A DNA stretch of 64,000 nt from Stenotrophomonas maltophilia (GTDB lineage Bacteria > Pseudomonadota > Gammaproteobacteria > Xanthomonadales > Xanthomonadaceae): the NCBI RefSeq assembly GCF_004920835.1, contig NZ_QFHO01000008.1:62001-126000 (forward strand), written 5' to 3'. The notes beneath the pieces are model-generated. The model searched no databases, had not been told where the DNA came from, and saw nothing but the letters and a program-made list of their open reading frames with translations. Shown one piece after another: positions 17,740-29,700 of the stretch. The position numbers and the translations under genes were made by a program. How positions within the stretch are numbered: the stretch's first letter is position 1; each line of letters starts with the position of its first letter.

Positions 17740-20700
17740 ATGAGTGGTCGCACCATCACCCAGGTTCCGAAGCGGTCCATCACCACGATCGTCAGGCGGA
17801 TGAAGACCGCCAGCGCGAGCGCCTCGATTGGCGACAACGCAGCGCTGATGGCGTCCATTGCCGAGCTCATGCAGTTTGACGAGATGTCGATCCGTGTCGC
17901 GCTCGATGGCACCGGCTGGTCGGTGATCTCAGCCTCCGCCGAAGAGAAGAGCGGCTATTTCGGGATGGCGCTCTATCACGACGCGAGCAACTCCTTCATC
18001 GTTGCCAATCGGCCAACACAGGCCAACCCGGTGGATTGGCGCGACATCATTACCGATGCCCTGGCCACGCTGCACATTCCAACGCAGCAGCAGTTGGACG
18101 CCATCACATTCGGTCGACAGGCGCTGGCAGATGCCAAGGGAATCGGACTGAACTTCGGCGACCTGTATTTCCCGGGCTTCTCGCTGGGAACCGCGCTTGC
18201 GCAGACGCAGATGATGGATCTGTTCCTGACCCGCGACAACCTGCCGGTGGGCTTCGATATCAACCGGATGAGTGGCATTGGCAAGGGTTCAGCCGGCTTT
18301 GGCGTGGGGAATCCATCCGACAGCCTCGGCATGATCATGGCGATGGTGCATGGTCAGGGGGTGGATACGACGGCCGCGCAGGCCTTCATCCAGGGCCATT
18401 ACACGCACTATGTGCGCCAATCGGATTTCGTTCCGGGCGGCGCCTGGACTGCCGGTGGCCGCCTCGGCGATGTTGTGATCCTGCCGGATCTCTATGTACT
18501 GACCGAGAGCGGGAAGTACGTGATGGTGACAGGCGTGGGTGCTCACAATGGCCCCGCCTATACCCTGTCAATCGAGGCCTACAAGGAGCATCAGGTCACC
18601 GCACAGGACTACATTGCGGTCATCCGCACCGACGGCACGCTCGCATTCCTGCCCAAGGCGGACAAGGAGCTCATCCTGCCCTCGGCTGATTTCATCGGGC
18701 AGAGCCAGAGCTATCTGCCCACCGGCTACATCCTGACCATCGCCGAACCGCAGGGCGACGGCGTGAGGATCGTAGGCGAGACGATCAATGGCGACGTCAT
18801 CGAGATCGTCCGCACCGATCTTGATGGTGACGGGGACTACGACCGCATCGAGCGCGTGCTGCAGGAGAAGACCAGCGGCAGTCGCAACTTTGGCAACAAT
18901 CGCTTCCTGATCTCCGGCGGCGATGTCAGCGACGAGGACGACTATGTCCAGACCGCGCAGGTGAGGATCGACAGCAACGGAGATGGAAAAGTCGACCAGA
19001 TCGACAACGTCACCACCCGCGGCAACATCCGCATCGAGGTCAACACCGTCATCGCTGCGGATGGCACGGTGACCACCACCGACGATGTGCTGTATCTGGG
19101 TGTGAACATCGGTTCGATCGGTTCAAGCTTCGGCAGCTCGCTTAGTTCGGTACTGTTCGACGACGCCCTGGTCAGCAGCATCGGTTCAATCGTGTTTTCC
19201 GCACTTGGCGAGAATCTGGCCGAAGCGCTGGCGCAGCTGAGGGTGACCGAATCGGCGTTCCAGGCATTCGATGCCGCGTTCCAGGATATCGAACTGGATC
19301 TGGGCGCCAACGCCACCGGCGTGGTTTCGTCCTATCTGGCCGGTGAGCTCATCCATGCCCTCGGCCTGGAGGGAACGGTGGTCGGCGAGCTGGGCCAGTC
19401 TGCAGCGGCGCAGGCGCTGGGGATGATCATCCAGAACATTTCCAACGGCGTACCAGCGCTGAGCAACATCAACCTGGGCAGCTTCAACATCAGCACGGTG
19501 GTGGCCACCTGGCTGGGCACCAAGCTGGCCTCCAAGCTGGTGGAGTTCGATACCATCGCAGGGCAGATCGGCGCGTCGCTGGGGGCGTCCATCGGTGCCA
19601 TGGTTGGCGCCGCCAGCGCAGCCTCCAGTGCGGCGATGGGCACGCGATTCGGGTCCATGGCCGGGCCGGTCGGCGCGGTCATCGGTGCGTTCATTGGCTA
19701 CATTTTCGGCGGCGTGATCGGATCGATGTTCGGGGGCAAGCCGCGTTCCGGCGCCGAGGTGACCTGGGACCAGGCCTCGGGCAAGTTCGCCATCAGCGGC
19801 GTCTGGCAGCGCTCGGGCGCCACCCCGATGGCGGCCATCAGTTTCGCGCAGACGGTCAGCGGAACGCTGAACAACGTACTGGAACTGGCAGGTTCACGCC
19901 TGATCGATCCCGCGTCCGTGGTTGCCGGTGGATACGGAACCCACGGCAAGGATTTCGTCTATCGGCGCAACGGGGCGGTGGTCTTCAAGACGCGCGATGC
20001 CGCCGAGGTGATCGGCTACGGCTCCCTGGCGGCACTGCGTTCGCTGGTGCCACAGATGGCAGGCGGTGACATCTACATCAAACGGACCTTGTCCAACGGT
20101 CTGGCGACCACCCGTCCACAGGACTTCAATTCAACGCAGCTGGTGGGCGATCTGTCCGTGGCCCTGGACTATGGCCGCTACATGGCCGATCCCAGCGTGG
20201 TCAACGCCCTGCTGTCGACCGGATCGGCGGATGGTTTCGCCGCAGGCTGGGCCATTACCTTCGCACGTGCCCGCGAGCTGGGACTGCACCGGCGCGCCGC
20301 CAGCGACTGGACGGGCGGTTTCTCGGTGCTGATGGATGAGATCCTCGATGGCACCGTGGACGGCATCGGTATCGGGCCAGCCAATCTCTACATGGCACTC
20401 GACGGCAAGGAGCGCACGTTCACGGTGATGGCCGGTGATGAGCGCGCCGGAACAATACGCGACAGCATCGAAACCTCGATGAAGGATGAGATCGCCGGCA
20501 GCAGCGGGGCGGACCAGATCTCGCTGGAAGGCAATGTGCTGGCCTCTTCGGCAGCGCTCAAGGTCAACGGCGCGGCGATGAATGGCAGCCACAAGGTGGA
20601 TGTGGCCGCGATCATCGATGCAGGCGACGGCGACGATATCGTCCGCGGCGGGGACCTTGGCAATGATCTGCTCGGCGGGTCCGGCAATGACACGCTGGTC

Positions 20701-23700
20701 GGCGGACGCCTGGATGACTGGCTGCTCGGGCAGGACGGTGACGACGTCCTGTTCGCCGGCGCGGTTTCCAACATCACCTTTGCGGCCGGCGATGCCGCAG
20801 CGGAGGCCGCGGCGATCGCCGTCAACGGCGGCAACGGCAATCTGCTGCGCGGCGGCGCAGGCAACGATCGCCTCTATGGTGGCCGTGGCGCGGACTGGCT
20901 TGAAGGCGGTGCCGGCGTCGACCGGATCCTGGGCGGCGACGGTGCCGACATCATCAGCGGTGGTGCCGGTGACGACCGCTTCGGAAATGGCGCCGCGCTG
21001 TTCGGCGGCGGTGGCTCGGACCAGTACCTGTTCGGATTTGGCGATGGCCGCGATGTGATCTTCGACGAGGCGGACGGCGCGTCGGTGGCCAACAAGGGCG
21101 GTGACTCGCTGGCCTGGCGCATCCGCCAGATGGAGCAGGGGCTGCTGGCACGTGGCTGGGCAGGCGGCGGCGACTACCTTGCCGACGGCACGGTCCGTGG
21201 CGGCGAGGATGCGATCGTGTTCAGCGCCGGTGTTGCGTTCGAGAACCTGCGCATGCGCAGGGACGGCAACAACCTGGTGATCTCGCTGGTGTTCATCGAT
21301 TCGGCCGGCCGTGCCAGGACCACCAGCGACGAGCTGGTGATCAGCGACTGGTTTGAGACGACCCACCGGGTGGAGTGGCTGCGGTTTGCCAATGGTGAGG
21401 AGGTCCGCATTGGTGACATGACGTCCTACATCATCGGCAGCGCCGGATCGGACGTCATCCTCGGTACCTATGGCGCCGACTTCATCTATGGCGGTGACGG
21501 CAATGACGAGATCCGTGGCTTGGCCGGCAATGACTTCGGCATTGGCGGGGCCGGCGACGATTTCGTTGCCGGCGACGGCGACCAGGACTGGGTGATGGGC
21601 GGCTCCGGCAACGACCAGGTGCTCGGTGGCGACGGCAACGACACCGTGTTCGGCGACGGTGGCAACGACCGTGTATATGGTGGTTCCGGCTCGGATCTGG
21701 TCGTCGGCGGACGCGGCAACGACGAGGTCGTGGGCGGCGAAGGCGATGATGTCTTCCGCTATCAGCGTGGCGATGGCGAAGACATTCTTCTTGATGACTA
21801 CGTCGACAACTGGGATCTGGTGTGGGAGAAGGGCAGCTACGTCAACGGCTACGTGCGCAACGCCGATGGCACGGTCAGCAAGGACGGCGTGGTGTACTTC
21901 AATGGCGCCAGCTGGATCAGCCACAACGACTGGAACGACGAGGCACAGGTGCTGCGCCGCCACATGGGCGCGCTGGATGGCGTGATCGCGCGCAACGCCG
22001 GCGTTGATTCACTGGAGTTCGGTGCGGGCATCGACGTCCAGGACATCCTGCTGCAGCAGATCGGCAACGATCTGCGCCTGACCGTGGGCCGTGATGGCGA
22101 CGCGGGCCGTCTGTCGCAGTCCACAGACACGCTTACGATCAAGGACTGGTACGCGCTGGGCGGCTCCATCGAGAACATGGTGTTCGCCGCCACCGGTCGC
22201 CTGGGCGTTGCCGCGATGACGCTGCTGGGCGGCAGTGATGGCAACGACACCATCAGTGGAACGTCCGGCAAGGACTGGCTGACCGGCAACGGTGGTGACG
22301 ATGTCATCGACGGCGGTGCTGGCGATGATCTGCTCAACGGCAATGAAGGATCGGACCTGCTGAAGGGCGGTGCCGGTGCGGACATCCTCTACGGCGGGAG
22401 CGGCGACGACACGCTGGAAGGGGGCAGCGACGCCGATCTGCTGTTTGGCGGGTTGGGCACCGACATCGCATCCTATGCCGGCAGCAGCGCGGTCGTTGCC
22501 TATCTTGGCAACACCGTCGGCAATACCAGCCATGCCAAGGGCGACGTGTATGAGGGCATCGAGGGCCTTGCCGGCGGAAGCGGTGCCGACCGCCTGGGCG
22601 GTGATGCCTCCGACAACATCCTGCGGGGTGGCGGCGGCAACGATCTGCTGCGTGGTGGAGCGGGCGACGATGTGTATGAGTACAACGTCGGCGACGGTGA
22701 CGACCAGATCATGGACGCGGCGTTCGATCTGGAGGAAGTGGTGGGCGCGGACGGCCAGGTATCCGGCGCGTACCTGGCATCGTGGGATTACCTGGGCGAT
22801 AGCGCGGGGCGGCATGCGTACCGGCTGACCCTGACCAACCGCCTCAGCGGAGAGGTGGCCTACCGCAGTTTCGATCAGGTCGATTTCCTGTTCTCGCAGC
22901 AGCAGGCCACGATCCCGCCGGCTTCGGCCTGGAACTACGGGGTGGGGCGCCTGCAGGGAACGACCTGGCGCAACACCGCCAACGGCCTGCAGCTGCTGCG
23001 TGAGGCGCCGCGCCAGGACGCGTCGGGCGACGACCTGTTGTCGTTCGGAAAGGGCATCAGCCTGTCCAATCTGCGCCTGCGCATTGTCGGCGGCGAGAAT
23101 CAGTTGGACGTGGTCGCGGCCCAGAATGGATCGGTGAAGATCGGCAGTGACGGCAACGCGCAGATCAGTGTTGAGCGCACGCAGCTCAACGATGGCCTTA
23201 CCGTTGAACTGCGCAATCTCCGCCAGCTCGCGCAGGGGGGCACGGCCGATGACGATCTGATCCTGGGCGGTACGGCGGCCGACGTCATCAACGGAGGGGC
23301 GGGTGAGGATGTCCTTTCCGGCAGCGACGGCAACGACACGCTGAGCGGTGGCGATGGCGATGACACGCTGGAGGGCGGTGCTGGCGCGGACGTGCTGGAC
23401 GGCGGCAGTGACCGTGTGAGCCTGGGGCAGGCGATCCAGCCTGGGCAGGCCTACGGAGACACGATCCGCTACGTCTCATCCAGCGCGGCGCTGGTTGCCG
23501 ATCTCGCCACGGGCTCGTTGTTCGGCGGGCACGCCACCGGTGACAGCATCGTGCTGAATGGTGGTGTCAGCTCGGTCGAGAACGTGGTGGGAACCGCTGA
23601 CTTTGGTGACACGATCAGTGGCGACGCGCGTGCCAACCGGCTGCTCGGGTTGGGGGGCAACGACTGGCTGGACGGCCGGGCGGGCGACGACGTGCTCGTT

Positions 23701-26700
23701 GGCGGAGACGGCAACGATACGCTGATGGGAGGCGACGGCGACGATGCGCTGTCCGGCGATGACGGTGATGATCGTCTGGATGGCGGTGCGGGCAAGGACG
23801 TACTGGCCGGCGGCACCGGCGCCGATGAGCTGTATGGCGGCCTGGGCAACGATCAGATCAGTGGTGACGCGGGCGACGACAAGGCCTGGGGCGGAGACGG
23901 CGACGACACGTTGGGGGGACAGGCGGGCGCGGACCAGTTGTACGGCGAGGCCGGCGATGATGTCCTGTCCGGCGGCGCAGGCGACGACCTGCTGGAAGGC
24001 GGAGACGGCAACGACACGTTGTCCGGCGACGGTGGTGACGACCTGATGCGCGGTGGTGCGGGCGACGACACCTATGTTGTCGCGGGTCATGACGGAGCGG
24101 ATCGGATCGAGGATTCGCTCGGTCGCAACCGGCTGGTGTTGCAGGACGCCGGTCCGGAATCGGTCTGGTTGCAGCGCAGTGGTGACGACCTGGTGGTGAG
24201 CGTGCTGGGCGGTGGATCGAGCGTTACGATCGCCGGCTACTACACCGGGGCAGGTCGCCTGCGGGAGATCGCAACAGCGGCGGGCTCGCTGTTCCTGGCC
24301 CATGCCGAGCCGCTGATCCAGGCCATGGCGCAATTCTCCACGCAGGTGCCGGCCGTCCTGCCGGCAGCCATTGCGGCGCAGCTGACGCGCTATTGGCATC
24401 CCACCGGCAAGGCCGGCCCGCAGCTGGCCAACCAGTCGCTGTCGACTGACGAGGACGTGGCACTGGCGGGCAACGTCAATGCCGTCGATCATGACGACAA
24501 CATCTCCGGCTACGCCGTGCTGCAGGGGCCGACGATGGGCAGCGTTGCACTCGACGCAGCCACCGGTGCCTGGGTGTATACCCCCGCAGCCGATCGCCAC
24601 GGCACCGACCGCTTCGTGGTCAGGGTCACCGATGCCGACGGCAATACCGCCGACCAGGTGGTGGACCTGGTGGTGCGTTCGGTCAATGACGTGCCCAGCG
24701 ACATCCTCGCCCCGGGTCCGCTGGCGGTGGACGAGAACGCCGCCAACAACCTGTCGTTGGGCCGCTTCGGCCATGTCGACCGGGACGGTGCAGAGGATAC
24801 GGCCACCTTCACCCTCATCAATGACGGCGGTGGCCGCTTCAGGATTGCGGCCGATGGCACGCTCAGCGTCCGCGATGGCACCAAGCTGGACTATGAGACC
24901 GGCACCGCGCACACCATCCGCGTACGCGTGACCGACGGCGCCGGCGCGTGGTTCGAAAAGGATTTCACGATCGACGTGCGCAACATCAACGAGGCGCCGT
25001 TCACGCCGACCCGCCCGCCGAACACCGCACCGGTTCTGGCCGGCGAGAAGACCGGGGCCGGCACGGTGGTGGGCACCTTCGTGATTGGCGATCCCGACAC
25101 CACGACGCCTACCCTGCAGCTGGTGACCAACCCGGGCGGCCTGTTGGAGGTGGTGGGCAAACAGGTGCGCGTGCGTTCGGGCGTTGCGATCGACTTCGAG
25201 GCGTTGGCGACAGCGCAGGGCGCGACTCTGGTCGACCTCGATGGCGATGGCATCAAGGAAGTGCTGCTGACCGCCAGTGTCAGGGCATTCGACGGCGAGC
25301 TGGCCTCGGCCGGAACCCTCAGCTTCACCTATGCCATCGAAGACGAAAACGAAGCACCGACCGCGGTGGCATTCGCGGCCACAACCACCAGCTTCAACGA
25401 AACCGATCGGGTGGCCACCGGCACCACGCTGCCCGCGATCCTGCTGGGGACGCTGTCGGCCACCGATCCGGACACCGTGGCGGGTAGCGACTTCGCCACC
25501 ATGGCCTACAGCGTTTCGGACAGCCGTTTCGAGATCGTCAACGGTAACCAGTTGCGCCTGAAGGCTGGCGCGATCGTCGACTATGAAGCGGGAAGTACGG
25601 TGACGGTGACAGTCACGGCAACCGATCGTGGCGGCGCTGGACTGAGTGTCAGCAAGCAGCTGGTGTTCACGGTCGTCAACCGCGACGACTATCTGTATGG
25701 CACCGCAGCCGGTGAAACGCTGGTCGGCCAGGCCAACCGCGACGTGATCCAGGGGTTGGGCGGCAACGACACCATCAATGGTGGCGGTGGCAATGACGAT
25801 CTGTACGGTGGCGATGGCGATGACACCCTGCGCGGTGATGCCGGCGACGACAAACTGTGGGGCGAGCTCGGTCGCGATACCCTGTACGGTGGTGCGGGCA
25901 TCGACGAACTGCGTGGCGGTGACGGCGATGACAACCTGTACGGCGAAGACGGCGATGACCGTCTGTATGGCGATGCAGGCAACGACATTCTCGATGGCGG
26001 TGCCGGCAACGATCTGCTGGAAGGTGGCATCGGCAATGACACGCTGAAGGGAGGCCTCGGCAACGACATCCTGCGCGGTGGCGATGGCGACGACCTTCTT
26101 GAGGGTGGCGCTGGTGCTGACACACTCTCCGGCGGGTCCGGTGTCGATACGCTGACCTATGCTTCGGCAACGGCCGGCGTGGTGCTGAACCTGGCGACGG
26201 GAACCCATGGCGGCGCAGCGGCCGGTGACGTGCTTGAAGATGCATTCGAGCGGATCATCGGCAGTGCATTCAACGACACCATCACCGGTAGCGCGGGTGA
26301 TGACTACATCGAGGGCGGTGCCGGCAATGACACGCTCTACGGGGGGGCCGGCAATGACACGCTCTATGGTGGTGACGGTGATGATCTGCTGGATGCGCAG
26401 GCCGGCAACGATACGCTGTATGGCGGCGCCGGCAGCGACATCCTGATCGGTGGCGATGACAGTGACGTCTATCTGATCGATCGCGATTCGGGTGCGGATG
26501 AGATCCGCAATTACGATTCCAGTGGCGACGACATCGACGTCATCGGCTACCGCGACATCAGTCGGAATGATCTGTGGTTCAGCCGCACCGGCGATGATCT
26601 GGTGATCTCGGTGATCGGTACCAGCGTGGTGACCACGATCAAGGGCTGGTACACCACGACCAGCGCCAATGACCGCGCCAACTACAAGATCGATTTCATC

Positions 26701-29700
26701 CTGGCCGGCGAGCATGCCAGCAGTACCATCAACGCCGAGGCGCTGGTCACGCTGATGGCCGGCCGGACCAAGCCCGCCACGGTAGCCGCTTACCAGGCCC
26801 TGCATGCTGATGCGTCCTTCGAGAACCAATGGCGGCACCACTGGGATGGCAACGGTCTGCCCTCGGTCAGCGTCGTGGCGGACCAGTCGATCAACGAAGA
26901 TGGACAGGTTGCCGTGCAGTTCACCGTGGGCGATGACCTGACCCCCGCATCCGGCGTGACCGTACAGGCGTTCGTACTGGACGCTACCGATCTCAGTTCC
27001 ACTGTGGCCTGGATGAACGCGCCGACCATCACCGCCGGTGCCAACGGCGAGCGGACGGTGACCCTGGTGCCGAAGGGCAATGCCAGCGGACGGGTAGCGA
27101 TCAAGCTGGTCGCCACCGATGCGGGTGGCCTGGTGACCGAGCGGGTGTTCTTCCTCGACGTGAAACCGGTGGTCGATGCGCCGGTGATCAGCCGCGCGGT
27201 GCAGGTCGGTACGACCCTCGACGGTGGCACGCTGGCCCTGGATGTGCAGGCTGCGTTGTCCGATACCGATGGTTCGGAGACCCTGGAGATCCGCATCTCC
27301 AACCTTCCGACCGGGCTGACCCTGAACAAGGGAACGAACCTGGGCAACGGCGTGTGGTCGCTGACGCCGGCGCAGCTGGCCGGCCTAGCGCTGGTCGGCC
27401 CGGCCACGTGGTCGGCCGATCTGACCGGCACTGCGGCGCTGACCGTGACCGCCATCGCCAAGGAGACCGCCACCGGCCTGACCAGCAGCAAGACGCAGAC
27501 CCTGTCGGTCTCCATCAACGCGCGTCCGACCGACATCACGGTCGACCGCGCGTTGAGCACGGTCGAATCCACGGCGGATGCGCCGGTGGCCAATGGCACG
27601 GTGCTGGGCAACTTCGCCCGCGTCGACGCGGACAACGATGGCTTCACCTTCAGCCTGACCGACAATGCCGGTGGCCGCTTTGCGATTTCCGCGGCGGGTG
27701 TACTGACGGTGGCCAATGCCAGCCTGCTCGACTACGAGACCAACACATCGCATCAGATCGTGGTGCGCGTGACCGACGCCGGTGGCCTCACCCGCGACAA
27801 GACCTTCACCGTGGCGGTGACCAACGTCGATGAAGCTCCGGCGATACCGACCGTGTCCAGCCAGCCGGTGGCCATCGCTGCCGAAAATGCCGCGTTGGGC
27901 GGTGTGGTGATTGCCAACCTGGCTTCCAGCGGCGGCAATGGCAGCTACAGCTATGTGCTGGAGGGAGACTCGCGCGGCTGGTTCACTCTGGTCGGTAACC
28001 AGCTGAAGTTCCGTGACGGCCTGGTGCTGGATTTCGAGGCGCTGAAGGCCGCCGGCATGACACTGAGCGATGCTGACAGCGATGGCCGCCAGGAGGTGGT
28101 GTACTCGGTGTCGGTGAAAGCGGTATCCGGTGGATTGACCTCGGCAGGTGCGCGCACCATTACCGTGCGCCTGGAGGACGTCAACGACGCGCCTCATGGT
28201 ATCACTGCCGACCGCTCGCTCAGCATTGCCGAGAACACGGGCAACGGCACCGAGGTCGGCAGGTTCAGCGGCCAGGACCAGGATGCCACCGACGGCCTGA
28301 CCTTCACCCTGGTCAACAATGCCGGCGGCCGCTTTGCCATCACTGCTGCTGGTGTACTGAGCGTCGCCAATGGTGGGCTGCTGGACTACGAGGCAGCCAC
28401 TTCGCATGCAATTACAGTGAGGGTGACCGACACCCACGGCGCGACCCGCGACCAAGTGTTCCAAGTGGGCGTGTCCAACGTCAACGAAGCACCACGAACG
28501 CCGGACGTCGTGCAGCACGTGGCCCTCACCTCCGAGAACACCGGCGTGTCCGGGCAGGTGGTAGCCACGCTGTCCTCGTCTGATCCGGACGGAACCGCGC
28601 CCTCGTACCAGATCATCAACGACCCGTTTGCCTGGTTCGTCATTTCCGGAAACCAGCTGAAGTACAACGTCAGCAGCTTCGATTTCGAGGCCGTGGCGCC
28701 GTACCTGCAGCTGATCGACGGCGATGGCGACGGCCAGCTGGAGGCGTACTACAACGTCACGGTGCGTGCGACAGACGGCGCGCTGGTGTCGGGCAACCGC
28801 GAGATCACGGTACGCATCGAAGACGTCAATGAAGCGCCGACAACCTGGGGCCAGAGCCTGACGCTGGCTGAATCGTCGCCGGGCGCAGGGCAGACCGTGT
28901 TCCAGTTCACCAACTGGTCCGACCCCGACAGCCAGTGGTACAACCGCGACCACCGTTTTGCCATTACCGGCGGCGCCAGCAATCTGTTCGGCATCAATGC
29001 CACCACCGGGCAGATCGCATTGCACGGGCAGCTGGACTATGAATCCGCACAGAGCCACCAGATCCAGGTGACGGTCACCGATCGTGGCGGATTGTCGAGC
29101 ACCACCTGGGTGACGATCAATGTGCAGAACGTCAATGAGCGTCCGACGATTGCGACCTGGCAGGATGGGAACTTTGTCCAAGTGGTGTCCGCCAGTGACC
29201 CCGAGGACTTCTTCGCACGCCTGGTTGTCACCAGTGCCGTTGAGTTTGTCGGAACGTCGGGCCAGTATTGGGACACCTATTCCGGGGACACCTACACCTT
29301 CGATGGGGGAACCACCACGCGGGCCATCTCGGGTGATGGGTTCCTTGCGGCCTACTCGGACAATATCTTTCTCCAGCGCATTGTTGCCCGAGGTGGACTG
29401 CGCACGGAGACCTCGGGAGATTGGGGGGATCCACGCGGAAGTGGGGCTGGCTACTTCCAGGAGGTCAATTACGATACCTGGTATGAGATCGTGGTCCAGT
29501 CGCAGGACAGCGCCGGCCTGTGGAGTGATCCTTTGAAGTTTGTCGTCAACCAGTGGGGCGGGCGCCTGGGCCCAGTCGTACTTGATTTGGATGGCGACGG
29601 CGTCGAGACCGTGGGCTGGGCGCAAAGCGCCACACGCTTCGACATGAATGGTGATGGCGTGCGTGACCTGACAGGCTGGGTCGGGCCACACGATGGCCTG

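Noticed and set aside
23476..26841. 1121-codon frame antisense to the RTX gene, and a similar one at 27385-29925
   Set aside because: Both mirror the repetitive GGxGxD and cadherin DNA on the other strand, producing low-complexity Val/Ala/Ile/Thr protein. No initiation signal.
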